A DNA stretch of 64,000 nt from Burkholderiales bacterium (GCA_016219375.1 JACRNC010000016.1:154006-218005); one strand, 5' to 3'; shown: positions 22,777-31,005, counted from the first letter of the stretch. Notes: generated by a model not told the origin, from the sequence alone. Numbers and translations: made by a program.

Positions 22777-23547
22777 ATGACGCCCTACCACCTGCGCCCC
22801 TCCATCGCCCAGGCCATCGTCGACGATGCACGTCGTGCATACGAGGCGGCCGGCCGCGAGTCCTGCGGCCTCATCGTGCGCCTGCCTGGCCACGGCGACG
22901 CCTACCGCCCGTGCCGCAACCTGGCCCGCCATGAAGCCGGCCAGGAGCGCTTCATCCTCGACCCGGCCGCCTGGGCCGCGGCCGAGGACGAGGGCGAGAT
23001 CGTCGCCGTCGTGCACAGCCACCCCGACGCGCCGGCCCACCCCTCGGATGCCGACCGCGTCATGTGCGAGCGCACCGGGCTGCCCTGGCTCATCGTCAGC
23101 ATGCCCAGCGGCGTCATCCTGCAGACCCTGCCCACCGGCCAGCCGCTGCCGCTGGTCGGCCGCGAGTTCCACCACGGCGTGGTCGACTGCTACACCATCA
23201 TCCAGGACCACTACGCGCAGGAGCTGGGCATCGCGCTGCCCCACTTCGAGCGCAGCGACGACTGGTGGCTCAAGGGCCAGACGCTCTACCGCGACAACTT
23301 TGCGCAGGCCGGTTTCGTCGAGGTCGGCCCGCCCACCGGCACCACCCTGCGCCCGCACGACGTCGTGCTCATGTGCATCCGCAGCAGCGTGGAGAACCAC
23401 GGCGGCGTCATCCTGGAGGGCGGCCACCTGCTGCACCACCTGTGGGGCCGCCTGTCCAGCCGCGACGTGTGGGGCGGCTACTGGGCCCGCCACACCACCA
23501 CCGTGCTGCGCCACCGGCAGCTGCTCGGCCTGGCGGAGGCCGCCTGA
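22777..23547 (+). CDS. Tail assembly protein gpK-like (JAMM peptidase plus NlpC/P60)
   Basis: This 256-residue two-domain protein opens with RESCGLIV and HSHPDAPAHPSDAD, a JAB/MPN metallopeptidase core (about 1-110). The second part contains VVDCYTIIQDHYAQELGI, where Cys is the NlpC/P60 nucleophile, and NHGGVILEGGHLLHH with the His partner. It processes the tail tip and probably cuts peptidoglycan during DNA entry. The stop overlaps the next start (TGATG). Confidence 0.9.
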   Translation: MTPYHLRPSIAQAIVDDARRAYEAAGRESCGLIVRLPGHGDAYRPCRNLARHEAGQERFILDPAAWAAAEDEGEIVAVVHSHPDAPAHPSDADRVMCERTGLPWLIVSMPSGVILQTLPTGQPLPLVGREFHHGVVDCYTIIQDHYAQELGIALPHFERSDDWWLKGQTLYRDNFAQAGFVEVGPPTGTTLRPHDVVLMCIRSSVENHGGVILEGGHLLHHLWGRLSSRDVWGGYWARHTTTVLRHRQLLGLAEAA

Positions 23548-24266
23548 TGGCAGCCGCCGCCCTGGGCGCGCAGGACCTGCGCGAGGTGCGCCTCTACGGC
23601 CACCTGGGCCGCCAGTTCGGCCGCGTCCACAAGCTTGCGGTGCGCACCTGCCGCGAGGCCGCCCAGGCCCTGGCCGTGCTGCTGCCCGGCTTCGAGCGCG
23701 CGCTGCTGGCGCACCAGCCCGGCGTGCACGTCTTCCGCCGCCGCGTCAGCGTGCCCACCAACATCGCCGAGGAGCGCCTGGACGCGCCCCTGGGCCGCGG
23801 TGAGGCCGTGTGCATCGTCCCGGCCGTCGCCGGCGCCAAGCGGGGGGGCGCACTGCAGATCATCGTCGGCGCAGCCCTCATCGCCGGGGCCTTCGTGACC
23901 GGCACCTTTTCTCTGGCCGCCACGTTGGGCGTCAAATTCACCGCGTTGGGCTCGGTAGCGGCCAGCGTCGGCTTGTCGCTCGTCCTGGGGGGCGTCGTCC
24001 AGGCCCTGACGCCGATCGCCAAGGCCGGCGGCAACGGCGCCCGCCCGGAGAACGCGCCCAGCTACACCTTCGACGGCCCGGTCAACTACACCACCCAGGG
24101 CGTGGCCGTGCCGCTGGTCTACGGCCGCTGCATCATCGGCTCGGTGGTCGCCAGCCAGGGCCTGTCCAGCGTGGAGGGCACGCCCACCGGCAGCCTGCCC
24201 AGCCTGCCCTCCAGCCCGGTCAAGGCCGTGAGCTGGATGGGCCCCGGCTACACGGGGGCTGCATGA
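23547..24266 (+). CDS. Tail assembly protein gpI-like
   Basis: The 239-residue protein has a lambda I-type ubiquitin-like N-terminus (REVRLYGHLGRQFGRVHKL, REAAQALAVLLPGFERAL). A Gly/Ala-rich hydrophobic middle follows (GALQIIVGAALIAGAFVTG). It ends with YTFDGPVNYTTQGVAVPLVYG, a typical segment contacting J. Start and stop overlap both neighbours, consistent with the K-I-J unit of lambda-like tails. Confidence 0.85.
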   Translation: MAAAALGAQDLREVRLYGHLGRQFGRVHKLAVRTCREAAQALAVLLPGFERALLAHQPGVHVFRRRVSVPTNIAEERLDAPLGRGEAVCIVPAVAGAKRGGALQIIVGAALIAGAFVTGTFSLAATLGVKFTALGSVAASVGLSLVLGGVVQALTPIAKAGGNGARPENAPSYTFDGPVNYTTQGVAVPLVYGRCIIGSVVASQGLSSVEGTPTGSLPSLPSSPVKAVSWMGPGYTGAA

Positions 24267-27200
24267 GCCAGCCCCTCAATCCCCGGCAGCAGGCAGGCGC
24301 GCAGCTCCTCATCCAGGGCGCCAAGGGCAAGGGCGGCGGCGGCAAGGCCCGCGCGGCCGTGGAGGAGCCCGACAGCCTGCGCTCCACGCAGTACGCCGAG
24401 GTCATCGACATCCTCAGCGAGGGCGAGTGCGAGGGCCTGGTGGACGGCCTCAAGAGCGTGTTCCTGGACGGCGTGCCGGTGCAGAACGCCGACGGCACGG
24501 CCAACTTCTCGCGCCTGGACATGCAGGTCACCACCGGCACGCCCTACCAAAGCGCGCTCAGCATGGGCGGCGTGCAGGTGGAGACGGCCGTCAGCGTGCT
24601 GTGCAGCGCGGCCGCGCCCGTGGTGCGCACCGTGGCCGACGCCGACGTGGACCGCGTGCGCATCACCTTCAGCGTGCCGCAGCTTACGCACCAGAACACC
24701 AGCAACGGCGACCTGGGCGGCACCACGGTGGACCTGGCGATCGACGTGCAGTCCTCTGGCGGCGGCTGGGTCACGGTGATGCAGCCGCGCTTCTCGGGCA
24801 AGACCACCAGCACCTACACCCGCAGCTACCAGCTGGAGCTGACCGGCCCCGCGCCCCACAACATCCGCGTGCGCCGGCTCACAGCCGACGCCGCCCAGTC
24901 CAACGTGGTCGACAAGGTCTACTGGGCCTCCTACACCACCATCAAGTCGGTCCGCCTGCGCTACCCGCATACCGCCGTGGCGCGCATCTACGTGGACGCG
25001 CAGCAGTTCAGCCGCATCCCCACCCGCGCCTACGACTGGGCCGGCCTGCGCGTGGCCGTGCCCAGCAACTACGACCCGCTCACGCTCACCTACACCGGCA
25101 CCTGGGACGGCACCTTCAAGCTGGCCTGGACGGCCAACCCGGCCTGGATCCTCTACGACCTCATCACCCACGAGCGCTACGGCCTGGGCCGCTACATCGA
25201 CGCCAGCGCCCTCAACAAGTGGGGGCTCTATCAGATCGGCCGCTACTGCGACGAGTTCGTCAGCGACGGCCGCGGCGGCCAGGAGCCGCGCTTCCAGCTC
25301 CACGTGGCCATCTACAACCGTGCCGAGGCGCTGCAGCTCGTGCGTGACCTGGCGGCCGTCTTCCGCGGCATGGTGTTCTGGTCGGCCTCCACGCTGGCCG
25401 TCGCGCAGGACGCCCCGTCCGACCCCGAGCTGCTCTACACGCCGGCCAACGTCGTCGACGGCCTGTTCACCTACTCGGACGTGTCCGAGCGCACCCTCCA
25501 CAGCGTCTACATCTGCTGGTGGAACGACCGCAGCCAGCTCGGCAAGCGCGTGCCCGAGGTCTATGCCCCGCAGGACCTCATCCAGCGCTACGGCATCCGC
25601 GAGCTGGAGCTCAGCCCCATCGGCGTGGCCACGCGCGGCCAGGCCGCCCGGGTGTGCCGCTGGGCCCGACACAGCGAGCACGAGGAGGGCCAGACCGTCA
25701 CCTTCCGCGTCGGCAGCGACGGCGCCGCGGCCGCGCCGGGCAAGGTGTTCCGCATCGCTGACCCGGACGTTGCCGGCGAGCGCCTGGGCGGCCGCCTGCG
25801 CGCGGCCACGGCCAGCACCCTCACGCTGGACGCACCCGTCGATCTGCGCGCCGGCGAGACCTACACCGCCACCGTGCTGCTGCCGGCCACCGCGGACCAG
25901 GTCGGCTTCCGCACCGAGGAGCGCACCGTCACCACGCCGGCCGGCGCCGGCATCCAGACCCTCACCGTCGCCCCGCCGTTCAGCCAGGCCCCTCAGGCGC
26001 AAACGGTTTTCGTGCTGCAAAGCTCCGCCGTGGCCGCCACCACCTGGCGCTGCCTGGCCGTCACCGAGGTGGCCGGCCAGAACCAGTACGAGATCACCGC
26101 CGTCGCCCACAACCCCAGCAAGTACGCCGCCATCGAGCAGGGCCTGCAGCTCCAGGAGCTGCCCATCACCCGTCTGCGCTCCGCGCCGCTGGCGCCCACC
26201 GGCCTCACCGCCACCGAGACCATCTACATCTCCGGCCCCAACATCAAGAGCCGCGTCACCGTCGCCTGGGTGCCGGCCGAGCCCGGCATGCGCTACCGCC
26301 TCACCTGGCGCTCCAACCTGGGCGCCTGGCGCACCGAGCCCGAGACGGCCGCCCAGAACATCGAGCTGACCGGCCTGGACGAAGGCCCGCTGGAGCTGTC
26401 CGTGCGCGCCGTCAACGCGCTGGACAACGTCTCCCCCGCCCTGGCCGCCACCGTCACCCTGCTGGGCAAGACGGCCAAGCCCGAGCTGCCCGACGCATTC
26501 GCCGTGGTCGTGCAGCCCGATGGCACCCGCGTGTTCTCGGCCGAGTGGTCCGCCACGCCCAAGCCCGTGGACCTGCTCGGCTACGTCTACCGCTACCGCC
26601 AGGGCACCGGCTGGGCCTGGGACGACATGCTGCCCATGTCCACCGACTCGGGCGTGAGCGCCGGCGGCGACGACATCCCCGGCTTCGTCAACACCTCGCC
26701 CTGGGAGCACAACCAGCTGCTCGCCGGCACCTACACGGTGGCCCTCAAGACCATCGACACCAGCCGCATGCTCAGCGACGGCACGCGCTACATCCAGGTC
26801 GAGCTGCCCGACCCCCGCCTGGGCGACAACATCGCCAGCCGCGACGCCGTGGTCGGCGGCTGGCCCGGCACCAAGGTCGACTGCGTCGTCAGCGACGGGG
26901 CCCTCGTCGCCCGCGACCGCGCCACCTGGGCCACGCTGCCCGACACCTGGTCGGCCTGGACCCGCTGGGTCTGGGACCCGGTGGAGAGCTTCAGCTACAC
27001 GATGGCCGACGAAGACTTCGGCGCCCCCGTCAGCGTCACCCCCTACGTGCTGACGGAGGGCGAGGGCACCGTGGTGGTCGAGGAGCAGCACAACCTGGAC
27101 GGCTCCACCTGGAGCCCCTGGGCCCTGGTCGCCGGCCCCGTCACCTGCCGCTCCATCCGCATCCGCGTCACCGTCACCGCGCCCAGCGCGCCGGCCGGCA

Positions 27201-27523
27201 CCGTGCCGCCGCCGCTGGCCCGCCTGACCAACCTGCAGGTCGCCTACGGCGGCGCCACCAAGAGCGAGCTGATCAACGACCTCGACCCCACCGCGCTGGG
27301 CCCTGCCCACCGCCTGGGCGTCGGCCGCATCCGCGCCCCGCTGCGCAAGGCCTATGCCGCCATCGTGTCCGTCCAGGTCGTCTTCCAGAACCTCACCAGC
27401 GGCCCCTGGACGTACTCCATCGACGACAAGGACCCCGACGACGGCCCGCTCATCACCATGCGCGGCCCCGACGGCAACCTGGCCGACCCGCCCCTCATCG
27501 ACATCGCCATCCGAGGTTTCTGA
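24263..27523 (+). CDS. Host specificity/tail tip protein gpJ-like
   Basis: This 1086-residue protein starts with ATGA overlap with gpI. Lambda J features: DSLRSTQYAEVIDILSEGEC near the start, then RIPTRAYDWAGLRVAVPSNY, ANPAWILYDLITHERYGLG, AVFRGMVFWSASTLAVAQD and VARVCRWARHSEHE-like segments. Fibronectin-III-like repeats occupy about 640-800 (APTGLTATETIYI.., VSVRAVNALDNVSPALA). The last ~200 residues, likely receptor-facing, end DPPLIDIAIRGF. It determines host range. Three small genes follow it. Confidence 0.93.
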   Translation: MSQPLNPRQQAGAQLLIQGAKGKGGGGKARAAVEEPDSLRSTQYAEVIDILSEGECEGLVDGLKSVFLDGVPVQNADGTANFSRLDMQVTTGTPYQSALSMGGVQVETAVSVLCSAAAPVVRTVADADVDRVRITFSVPQLTHQNTSNGDLGGTTVDLAIDVQSSGGGWVTVMQPRFSGKTTSTYTRSYQLELTGPAPHNIRVRRLTADAAQSNVVDKVYWASYTTIKSVRLRYPHTAVARIYVDAQQFSRIPTRAYDWAGLRVAVPSNYDPLTLTYTGTWDGTFKLAWTANPAWILYDLITHERYGLGRYIDASALNKWGLYQIGRYCDEFVSDGRGGQEPRFQLHVAIYNRAEALQLVRDLAAVFRGMVFWSASTLAVAQDAPSDPELLYTPANVVDGLFTYSDVSERTLHSVYICWWNDRSQLGKRVPEVYAPQDLIQRYGIRELELSPIGVATRGQAARVCRWARHSEHEEGQTVTFRVGSDGAAAAPGKVFRIADPDVAGERLGGRLRAATASTLTLDAPVDLRAGETYTATVLLPATADQVGFRTEERTVTTPAGAGIQTLTVAPPFSQAPQAQTVFVLQSSAVAATTWRCLAVTEVAGQNQYEITAVAHNPSKYAAIEQGLQLQELPITRLRSAPLAPTGLTATETIYISGPNIKSRVTVAWVPAEPGMRYRLTWRSNLGAWRTEPETAAQNIELTGLDEGPLELSVRAVNALDNVSPALAATVTLLGKTAKPELPDAFAVVVQPDGTRVFSAEWSATPKPVDLLGYVYRYRQGTGWAWDDMLPMSTDSGVSAGGDDIPGFVNTSPWEHNQLLAGTYTVALKTIDTSRMLSDGTRYIQVELPDPRLGDNIASRDAVVGGWPGTKVDCVVSDGALVARDRATWATLPDTWSAWTRWVWDPVESFSYTMADEDFGAPVSVTPYVLTEGEGTVVVEEQHNLDGSTWSPWALVAGPVTCRSIRIRVTVTAPSAPAGTVPPPLARLTNLQVAYGGATKSELINDLDPTALGPAHRLGVGRIRAPLRKAYAAIVSVQVVFQNLTSGPWTYSIDDKDPDDGPLITMRGPDGNLADPPLIDIAIRGF

Positions 27524-28068
27524 TGCCCTGGCCCACCCCCCCATCCGACGCCGCGCTGCCCGGCACCGAATACGACGCCGACACCGACAAGCCCTCCCTG
27601 GCCCGCGCCCAGCTCCTGCAGCTCAAGGAGCGGGTTGACGCCCTGTCCACCGCGCTCAAGGCCGTCATCGACAACGGTGAGCCCGTGCTGCTTTCCAGGC
27701 TGCTGGCCAGCTTGCCGGCCGTGGGCGGCGTGGCCACGCTCAACCGCGGCGCGCTGACCCAGCCGGTGAGTGCGCAGCCCGATGCGTGGGGCAACCTCAC
27801 GCTCAATGCCGCGGCCAGCAACGTCTTCTTCATCCAGAGCGGTGGTGAGACCTTCAACCTCACGCTGACCAACCCCACGCCCGGGCAGACGATCAACCTG
27901 CGGTTCTACGTGATCGGCACGCACAGCGCAGTCAACGTCAGCATCCCCGGCGCCAAGATCAGCGGAGCACCCATTCCCGGCGCCGGCCGCGTCAACTGGC
28001 TGGTGCTCACCTATGTCGATGCCTCGCACACGCGCTGGGAAGGCTCCTGGCTGACCTTGGACGCCTGA
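27523..28068 (+). CDS. Tail-fibre-associated protein (putative)
   Basis: The 181-residue protein overlaps the J stop (TGATG). The N-terminus is a short coiled coil (LARAQLLQLKERVDALSTAL); the rest is beta-rich: NLTLNAAASNVFFIQSGGE, FNLTLTNPTPGQTINLRFYV, then GRVNWLVLTYVDASHTRWEG. This is typical of small fibre or tip proteins downstream of J. The receptor-binding role is inferred from position. Confidence 0.6.
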   Translation: MPWPTPPSDAALPGTEYDADTDKPSLARAQLLQLKERVDALSTALKAVIDNGEPVLLSRLLASLPAVGGVATLNRGALTQPVSAQPDAWGNLTLNAAASNVFFIQSGGETFNLTLTNPTPGQTINLRFYVIGTHSAVNVSIPGAKISGAPIPGAGRVNWLVLTYVDASHTRWEGSWLTLDA

Positions 28069-28070
28069 TC

Positions 28071-28562
28071 ATGAGCTTCGCGTGTCGCCCTATGGTTGCC
28101 ATCGGCTACGTCGGCTTCTCAGGCTGCGGGGCGATGTCCACGCCAGGAGACGCCTATGGCAACGTCTTCGCCGCCGTGCGGTTGCTTGCGGACGGGCGGC
28201 TGCGGCAGGAAGCCAGCGGCCAGTTGCCGTATCTGGAGTTTCCGCCGGGGAGCTGGTTCAGCACCGCCACACCAGGGATCGGCGCGGACTACGAGGCGCG
28301 GTTCATCAACCAGCGCTGGACCGATCGCCGGGGCAACGCATGGGTGGAGGGCTCTCCAGGCGGCACCTGGATCACGATCTCGGAGGAGCCGTGGCAGCGC
28401 ATCTGGGGCGACATGAGCGCCCGGCTCTCTATCTGGGAATTCGACGTCCAGATCCGCCACAAGGCCACTGGCGTCATCGTGGCCTCCGGCGCTGGCCGCC
28501 TGCGCCATGACGCCCGTGTAACGACCGGCGACGGCACGGGCGACGGAGGGAGCCCCGTCTAA
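28071..28562 (+). CDS. Hypothetical phage tail-end protein
   Basis: This 163-residue protein starts two bases after the previous stop. Features include DAYGNVFAAVRLLADGRL, FPPGSWFSTATPGIGADYEARF and SIWEFDVQIRHKATGVIVASG. The pattern is beta-rich with a Gly-rich tail; no known motif. Third-position bias is weaker than in the tail genes. It is the last gene of the tail operon. Its function is unknown. Confidence 0.55.
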   Translation: MSFACRPMVAIGYVGFSGCGAMSTPGDAYGNVFAAVRLLADGRLRQEASGQLPYLEFPPGSWFSTATPGIGADYEARFINQRWTDRRGNAWVEGSPGGTWITISEEPWQRIWGDMSARLSIWEFDVQIRHKATGVIVASGAGRLRHDARVTTGDGTGDGGSPV

Positions 28563-28703
28563 GAAAAAGACAGGGCGACCGCCTCAGCTGTTGCAGCAGC
28601 TGGGACGGCCGCCAAACCCGCAGAACACGCCTGCGAGCCCAGCCCAGGGCCCTGCCACCTCCCGGGAGGCGGGGCGCACCATAACCCAAGTTGGAGCCCG
28701 CAC
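28563..28703 (+). promoter_or_regulatory. Control gap before the methylase gene
   Basis: The 141-bp gap has a hairpin CAGCTG-TTGCAG-CAGCTG (28585-28602) and a 12-bp palindrome CCTCCCGGGAGG (28658-28669), followed by CATAAC (28679-28684, -10-like) and TTGGAG (28691-28696, ribosome site) before the dam ATG. This arrangement suggests separate control of the methylase, as Mu does for mom. Promoter and operator are not proven. Confidence 0.35.
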
Positions 28704-29492
28704 ATGGCCAGCCCGATCGTCCCGTGGATCGGCGGCAAACGCCGCCTCGCCCAGACCCTGCTCAGCCGCTTTCCGGCCCACACCTGCTACGTCGAGCTAT
28801 TCGCCGGCGGCGCCGCGCTCTATTTCATGCGCCACCCCGCCGAGGTCGAGGTGCTCAACGATGTGAACGGCGAGCTGGTGAATCTCTACCGCGTCGTCAA
28901 AAACCATCTGGAGGAGTTCATCCGCCAATTCAAATGGTGCCTGAGCAGCCGCGAGATATTCAAATGGACCCAGGCCACCCCGCCTGAAACCCTCACCGAC
29001 GTCCAGCGCGCGGCCCGGTTCTACTACCTCCAGCACCAGGCCTTCGGCGGCCGTGTCGACGGCCAGAGCTGGGGCACCGCCACCACCGCGCCGCCCATCA
29101 ACCTCCTCAGGATCGAGGAGACCCTCAGCGCCGCCCACCTGCGCCTGGTCAACGCCTACATCGAGCGCCTGGACTGGCTCGCCTGCGTCGAGCGCTACGA
29201 CCGCCCCCACACCCTGTTCTACGCCGATCCGCCCTACTGGGAGACGGAGGGCTACGGCGTCCCGTTCCCCTGGGAGCAGTACGAGCTCCTGGCCAGCCGC
29301 CTGAAGTCCATCAAGGGCAAGGCCGTTGTCTCGCTGAACGACCACCCCGCCATCCGCAAAGCCTTCGCAAGCTGGGACTTCGAGACCCTGGAGATCGACT
29401 ACACCGTCGGCGGCGGCGCCCACGCCGCCACCCGCGGCGAGCTCATCCTCTACAACTGGGACCGCTCCTCCGAACCCGCCGGCCTCTTCTAA
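28704..29492 (+). CDS. DNA adenine methylase, D12 class (Dam-like)
   Basis: The 262-residue N6-adenine methyltransferase has motif order X-I-IV: PWIGGKRRLAQ, VELFAGGAALYF (SAM site) and TLFYADPPYW (catalytic DPPY). A target-recognition region lies between them (about residues 65-165). It ends VGGGAHAATRGELILYNW, usual for D12 enzymes. It lies at the very right end of the prophage, the position of mom in Mu and of methylase genes in several relatives, and probably shields phage DNA from host restriction. The target sequence cannot be read from the protein. Confidence 0.9.
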   Translation: MASPIVPWIGGKRRLAQTLLSRFPAHTCYVELFAGGAALYFMRHPAEVEVLNDVNGELVNLYRVVKNHLEEFIRQFKWCLSSREIFKWTQATPPETLTDVQRAARFYYLQHQAFGGRVDGQSWGTATTAPPINLLRIEETLSAAHLRLVNAYIERLDWLACVERYDRPHTLFYADPPYWETEGYGVPFPWEQYELLASRLKSIKGKAVVSLNDHPAIRKAFASWDFETLEIDYTVGGGAHAATRGELILYNWDRSSEPAGLF

Positions 29493-29503
29493 TGCGCAAT
29501 TCA

Positions 29504-29520
29504 CTTGCGCCACCCGCAAG
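29504..29520. repeat. Short inverted repeat after the methylase stop
   Basis: CTTGCG (29504-29509) and CGCAAG (29515-29520) face each other across CCACC, 11 bases after the dam stop. It may end the dam transcript or belong to the transposase-binding region of the right end. Confidence 0.35.
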
Positions 29521-29542
29521 ACAAGCCACCCGGCGCTTATGA

Positions 29543-29577
29543 CGCATCAGCGCCCGCATTTTTCGCGCGGCGCATCA
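29543..29577 (+). mobile_element. Right end of the prophage with repeated CGCATCA
   Basis: CGCATCA occurs at 29543-29549 and again as the terminal bases 29571-29577, 28 bp apart. The terminal stretch GCATTTTTCGCGCGGCGCATCA resembles the right end of Mu, which also ends in TTTTTCG-GCG-CGC-TCA with terminal CA. From 29580 the sequence is in-frame gmhA. The likely 5-bp target duplication is GCCAG (29578-29582); its left partner lies outside the window. Confidence 0.75.
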
Positions 29578-29852
29578 GCCAGGTGCAGGCCCTGGGCCGC
29601 CCGGGCGACGTGCTGGTGGCGATCTCCACCTCGGGCCATTCGCCCAACATCCTGCGCGCCGCCCGTGCCGCACGGGCCGCCGGCCTGGTCACCATCGCCC
29701 TGGCCGGCCGCGACGGCGGCGAGCTGGCCCGCATCTGCGACGACGCCGTGGTCGTGCCCCACGCCGCCACCGCACGGGTGCAGGAGGCGCACATCTTCAT
29801 CGGCCACACCTGGTGCGGGCTGATCGAGGAGCACCTGGGGCTCGCCGGCTGA
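29578..29852 (+). pseudogene. gmhA: gmhA 3' remnant (sedoheptulose-7-phosphate isomerase), split by the prophage
   Basis: In-frame codons from CAG 29580 encode QVQALGRPGDVLVAISTSGHSP... to the stop, 90 residues matching the C-terminal half of GmhA (usually ~190). The substrate-binding STSGHS loop and the QEAHIFIGH zinc/catalytic segment remain. The N-terminal half, with its Glu and His active-site residues, is missing and must lie beyond the prophage's left end. An ATG-initiated frame from 29505 fuses phage-end codons to this part, but it lacks the N-terminal domain and should be inactive. GmhA makes D-glycero-D-manno-heptose-7-phosphate, the first step to ADP-heptose. Confidence 0.9.
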
Positions 29853-29880
29853 GGCGGCGGGCTGCGGTGCGCGAGGAAAT

Positions 29881-29909
29881 TTGACTTTCTTTAGAGAAAG
29901 TCATATTTT
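29881..29909 (+). promoter_or_regulatory. Promoter with palindromic operator for the HTH-MNT gene
   Basis: TTGACT (29881-29886, -35) and TATTTT (29904-29909, -10) are 17 bp apart. A perfect inverted repeat GACTTTCT-TTAG-AGAAAGTC (29883-29902) overlaps the -35 box and fills the spacer. The expected start of transcription (about 29915-29917) coincides with the ATG at 29916 and there is no ribosome site, so the message is probably leaderless. The encoded HTH protein is the obvious candidate to bind the palindrome. Confidence 0.7.
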
Positions 29910-29915
29910 CTTGCC

Positions 29916-30560
29916 ATGCCTGCTCCGTCCGGGGTCCAAAGCCATCTTCGCCACCCGCTGACCGCCATCCTGGCCAGCGCCGGCCATGTGCGCGTGCTGC
30001 GTGTGCTGGCACAGGCGCAGGCGCCGCAGTCGGTGCCGCAGCTGGCCCAGGCCTCGGGGCTGACGCCGCCCGGTGTGCGGCTGGTGCTCGATGCGCTGGC
30101 GCGCCAGCATCTGGCGGTTGCGCATGGAGCGGGCAGGGCGCAGCTTCATGAGCTCAACCGGGCTCATCCGCTGGCCGGTGCGCTGGCCGCCTTGTTCGGC
30201 GAGGAGCAGCAGCGGTGGGATGCCCTGCTCGATGCCATCCGCCAAGCTCTGGCCGCGCACGGCGCGGCGGTGCAGGCGGCGTGGCTGTACGGCAGCGTGG
30301 CGCGGGCGCAGGACAGCCCGGGCAGCGATGTCGACATCGCGGCCCTGGTGAGCTCGCCTGCGGTGGCGGATCGGCTCCGCGAGGCGCTGATGCCGCTGGA
30401 GGATGCCCAGCATCTGCGCATCTCATTGACCGCGCTGACGCCGCCCGAGCTGGCTGCGCTGCCGGATGACGACCCGTGGTGGACCGACGTGGTGCGCGAC
30501 GCCCGCGTGCTGAAGGGGCCCGCGCCCGAACAGGCCAAGCGCCGCCTGGCGCAGGTGTAG
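29916..30560 (+). CDS. HTH-MNT nucleotidyltransferase (winged helix fused to minimal nucleotidyltransferase)
   Basis: The 214-residue protein combines a winged-helix domain (about 10-75: HVRVLRVLAQAQAPQSVPQL, LTPPGVRLVLDALARQ) with a minimal nucleotidyltransferase. The latter's signature GSVARAQDSPGSDVDIAAL fits GS-x10-D-x-D exactly (about residues 127-145). The third acidic residue usual in active MNT enzymes is not obvious (LRISLTAL). MNT proteins act as antitoxins that adenylylate HEPN partners; here the HTH is part of the same chain and probably autoregulates through the palindrome 29883-29902. The next gene starts two bases after the stop. Confidence 0.82.
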   Translation: MPAPSGVQSHLRHPLTAILASAGHVRVLRVLAQAQAPQSVPQLAQASGLTPPGVRLVLDALARQHLAVAHGAGRAQLHELNRAHPLAGALAALFGEEQQRWDALLDAIRQALAAHGAAVQAAWLYGSVARAQDSPGSDVDIAALVSSPAVADRLREALMPLEDAQHLRISLTALTPPELAALPDDDPWWTDVVRDARVLKGPAPEQAKRRLAQV

Positions 30561-30562
30561 GC

Positions 30563-30970
30563 ATGAGCGGCCAGGGCCCGCGCAAGGCCGTGGATCCCGG
30601 GCATGCGCCGGCCAGGCTGGTGCAGGCACGGGAGTTCCACGAGTCGGCGCGCAGCCTCGTCACCCTGGCGCAGAACACCAGCTACAACGGCGCCATCACG
30701 CTGATGGTGACCGCCGCCATCGCCTATGCCGATGCGCTGACGGCCACGCTCAAGGGCGTGGTCAACAAGCAGGATCACCAGAACGCGCCGCGGCTGCTGC
30801 GCGAGGCCCTGGGCAACCGCCTGCCCGAGCGGCAGGAGAGGTTCCTGCGCAAGCTGCTGGGCCGCAAGGACGAGGTCAACTACGGGGCCCGCAGCACCAC
30901 GCTGGACGAGGCGCAGCGGCTGATCGCCGAGCTCGACGAGTTCGCCGCCTGGGCCGAGGGCCTGCTGTAA
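30563..30970 (+). CDS. HEPN-like helical partner protein
   Basis: This 135-residue all-helical protein has LVQAREFHESARSLVTLAQ, NGAITLMVTAAIAYADALTA and FLRKLLGRKDEVNYGARS, then a final helix EFAAWAEGLL. Size, helical pattern and pairing with an MNT gene suggest a HEPN fold. The RNase motif of HEPN toxins (R-x4-6-H) is not intact: the matching stretch is RKDEVNYG, with Asn/Tyr instead of His. It may therefore be an inactive or divergent HEPN, or a substrate-binding partner. It is cotranscribed with the HTH-MNT gene. Confidence 0.55.
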   Translation: MSGQGPRKAVDPGHAPARLVQAREFHESARSLVTLAQNTSYNGAITLMVTAAIAYADALTATLKGVVNKQDHQNAPRLLREALGNRLPERQERFLRKLLGRKDEVNYGARSTTLDEAQRLIAELDEFAAWAEGLL

Positions 30971-31005
30971 CCCTGGCCTGGCCGCCGCGGCGAGCGGTGA
31001 GCGCC

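Larger units (their letters stand above)
1..29577 (+). mobile_element. Mu-like transposable prophage, right ~29.6 kb (Mu-type head, lambda-type tail)
   Basis: Nearly all genes read rightwards and are tightly packed. The head genes follow Mu order from gp25 to gp37, and the tail genes follow lambda order (tube, G/GT, H, M, L, K, I, J). A Dam-type methylase lies last, where Mu carries mom. The right boundary at 29577 is set by a terminal ..GGCGCATCA resembling the end of Mu R, immediately followed by in-frame gmhA codons. The left end, the Mu A/B-type transposase genes and the early region are not in the window, so the element continues to the left. The head module and terminal CA are seen in sequence; placement with B3/D3112-like siphoviral transposable phages is inferred from the mosaic plan. 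Confidence 0.9.

Noticed and set aside
24248..27544. Very long minus-strand frame opposite gpJ
   Set aside because: Val/Gly/His-rich mirror of a high-GC3 gene with no domain sense; shadow of J.
1..29577. Mu A/B transposase or an integrase in the window
   Set aside because: No DDE transposase, AAA+ MuB or recombinase motifs in any frame; these should be to the left of the window.
29505..29852. Reading frame from phage end into gmhA as a complete gene
   Set aside because: Its first 25 codons are phage-end DNA and the GmhA N-terminal domain is missing; treated as a gmhA remnant.
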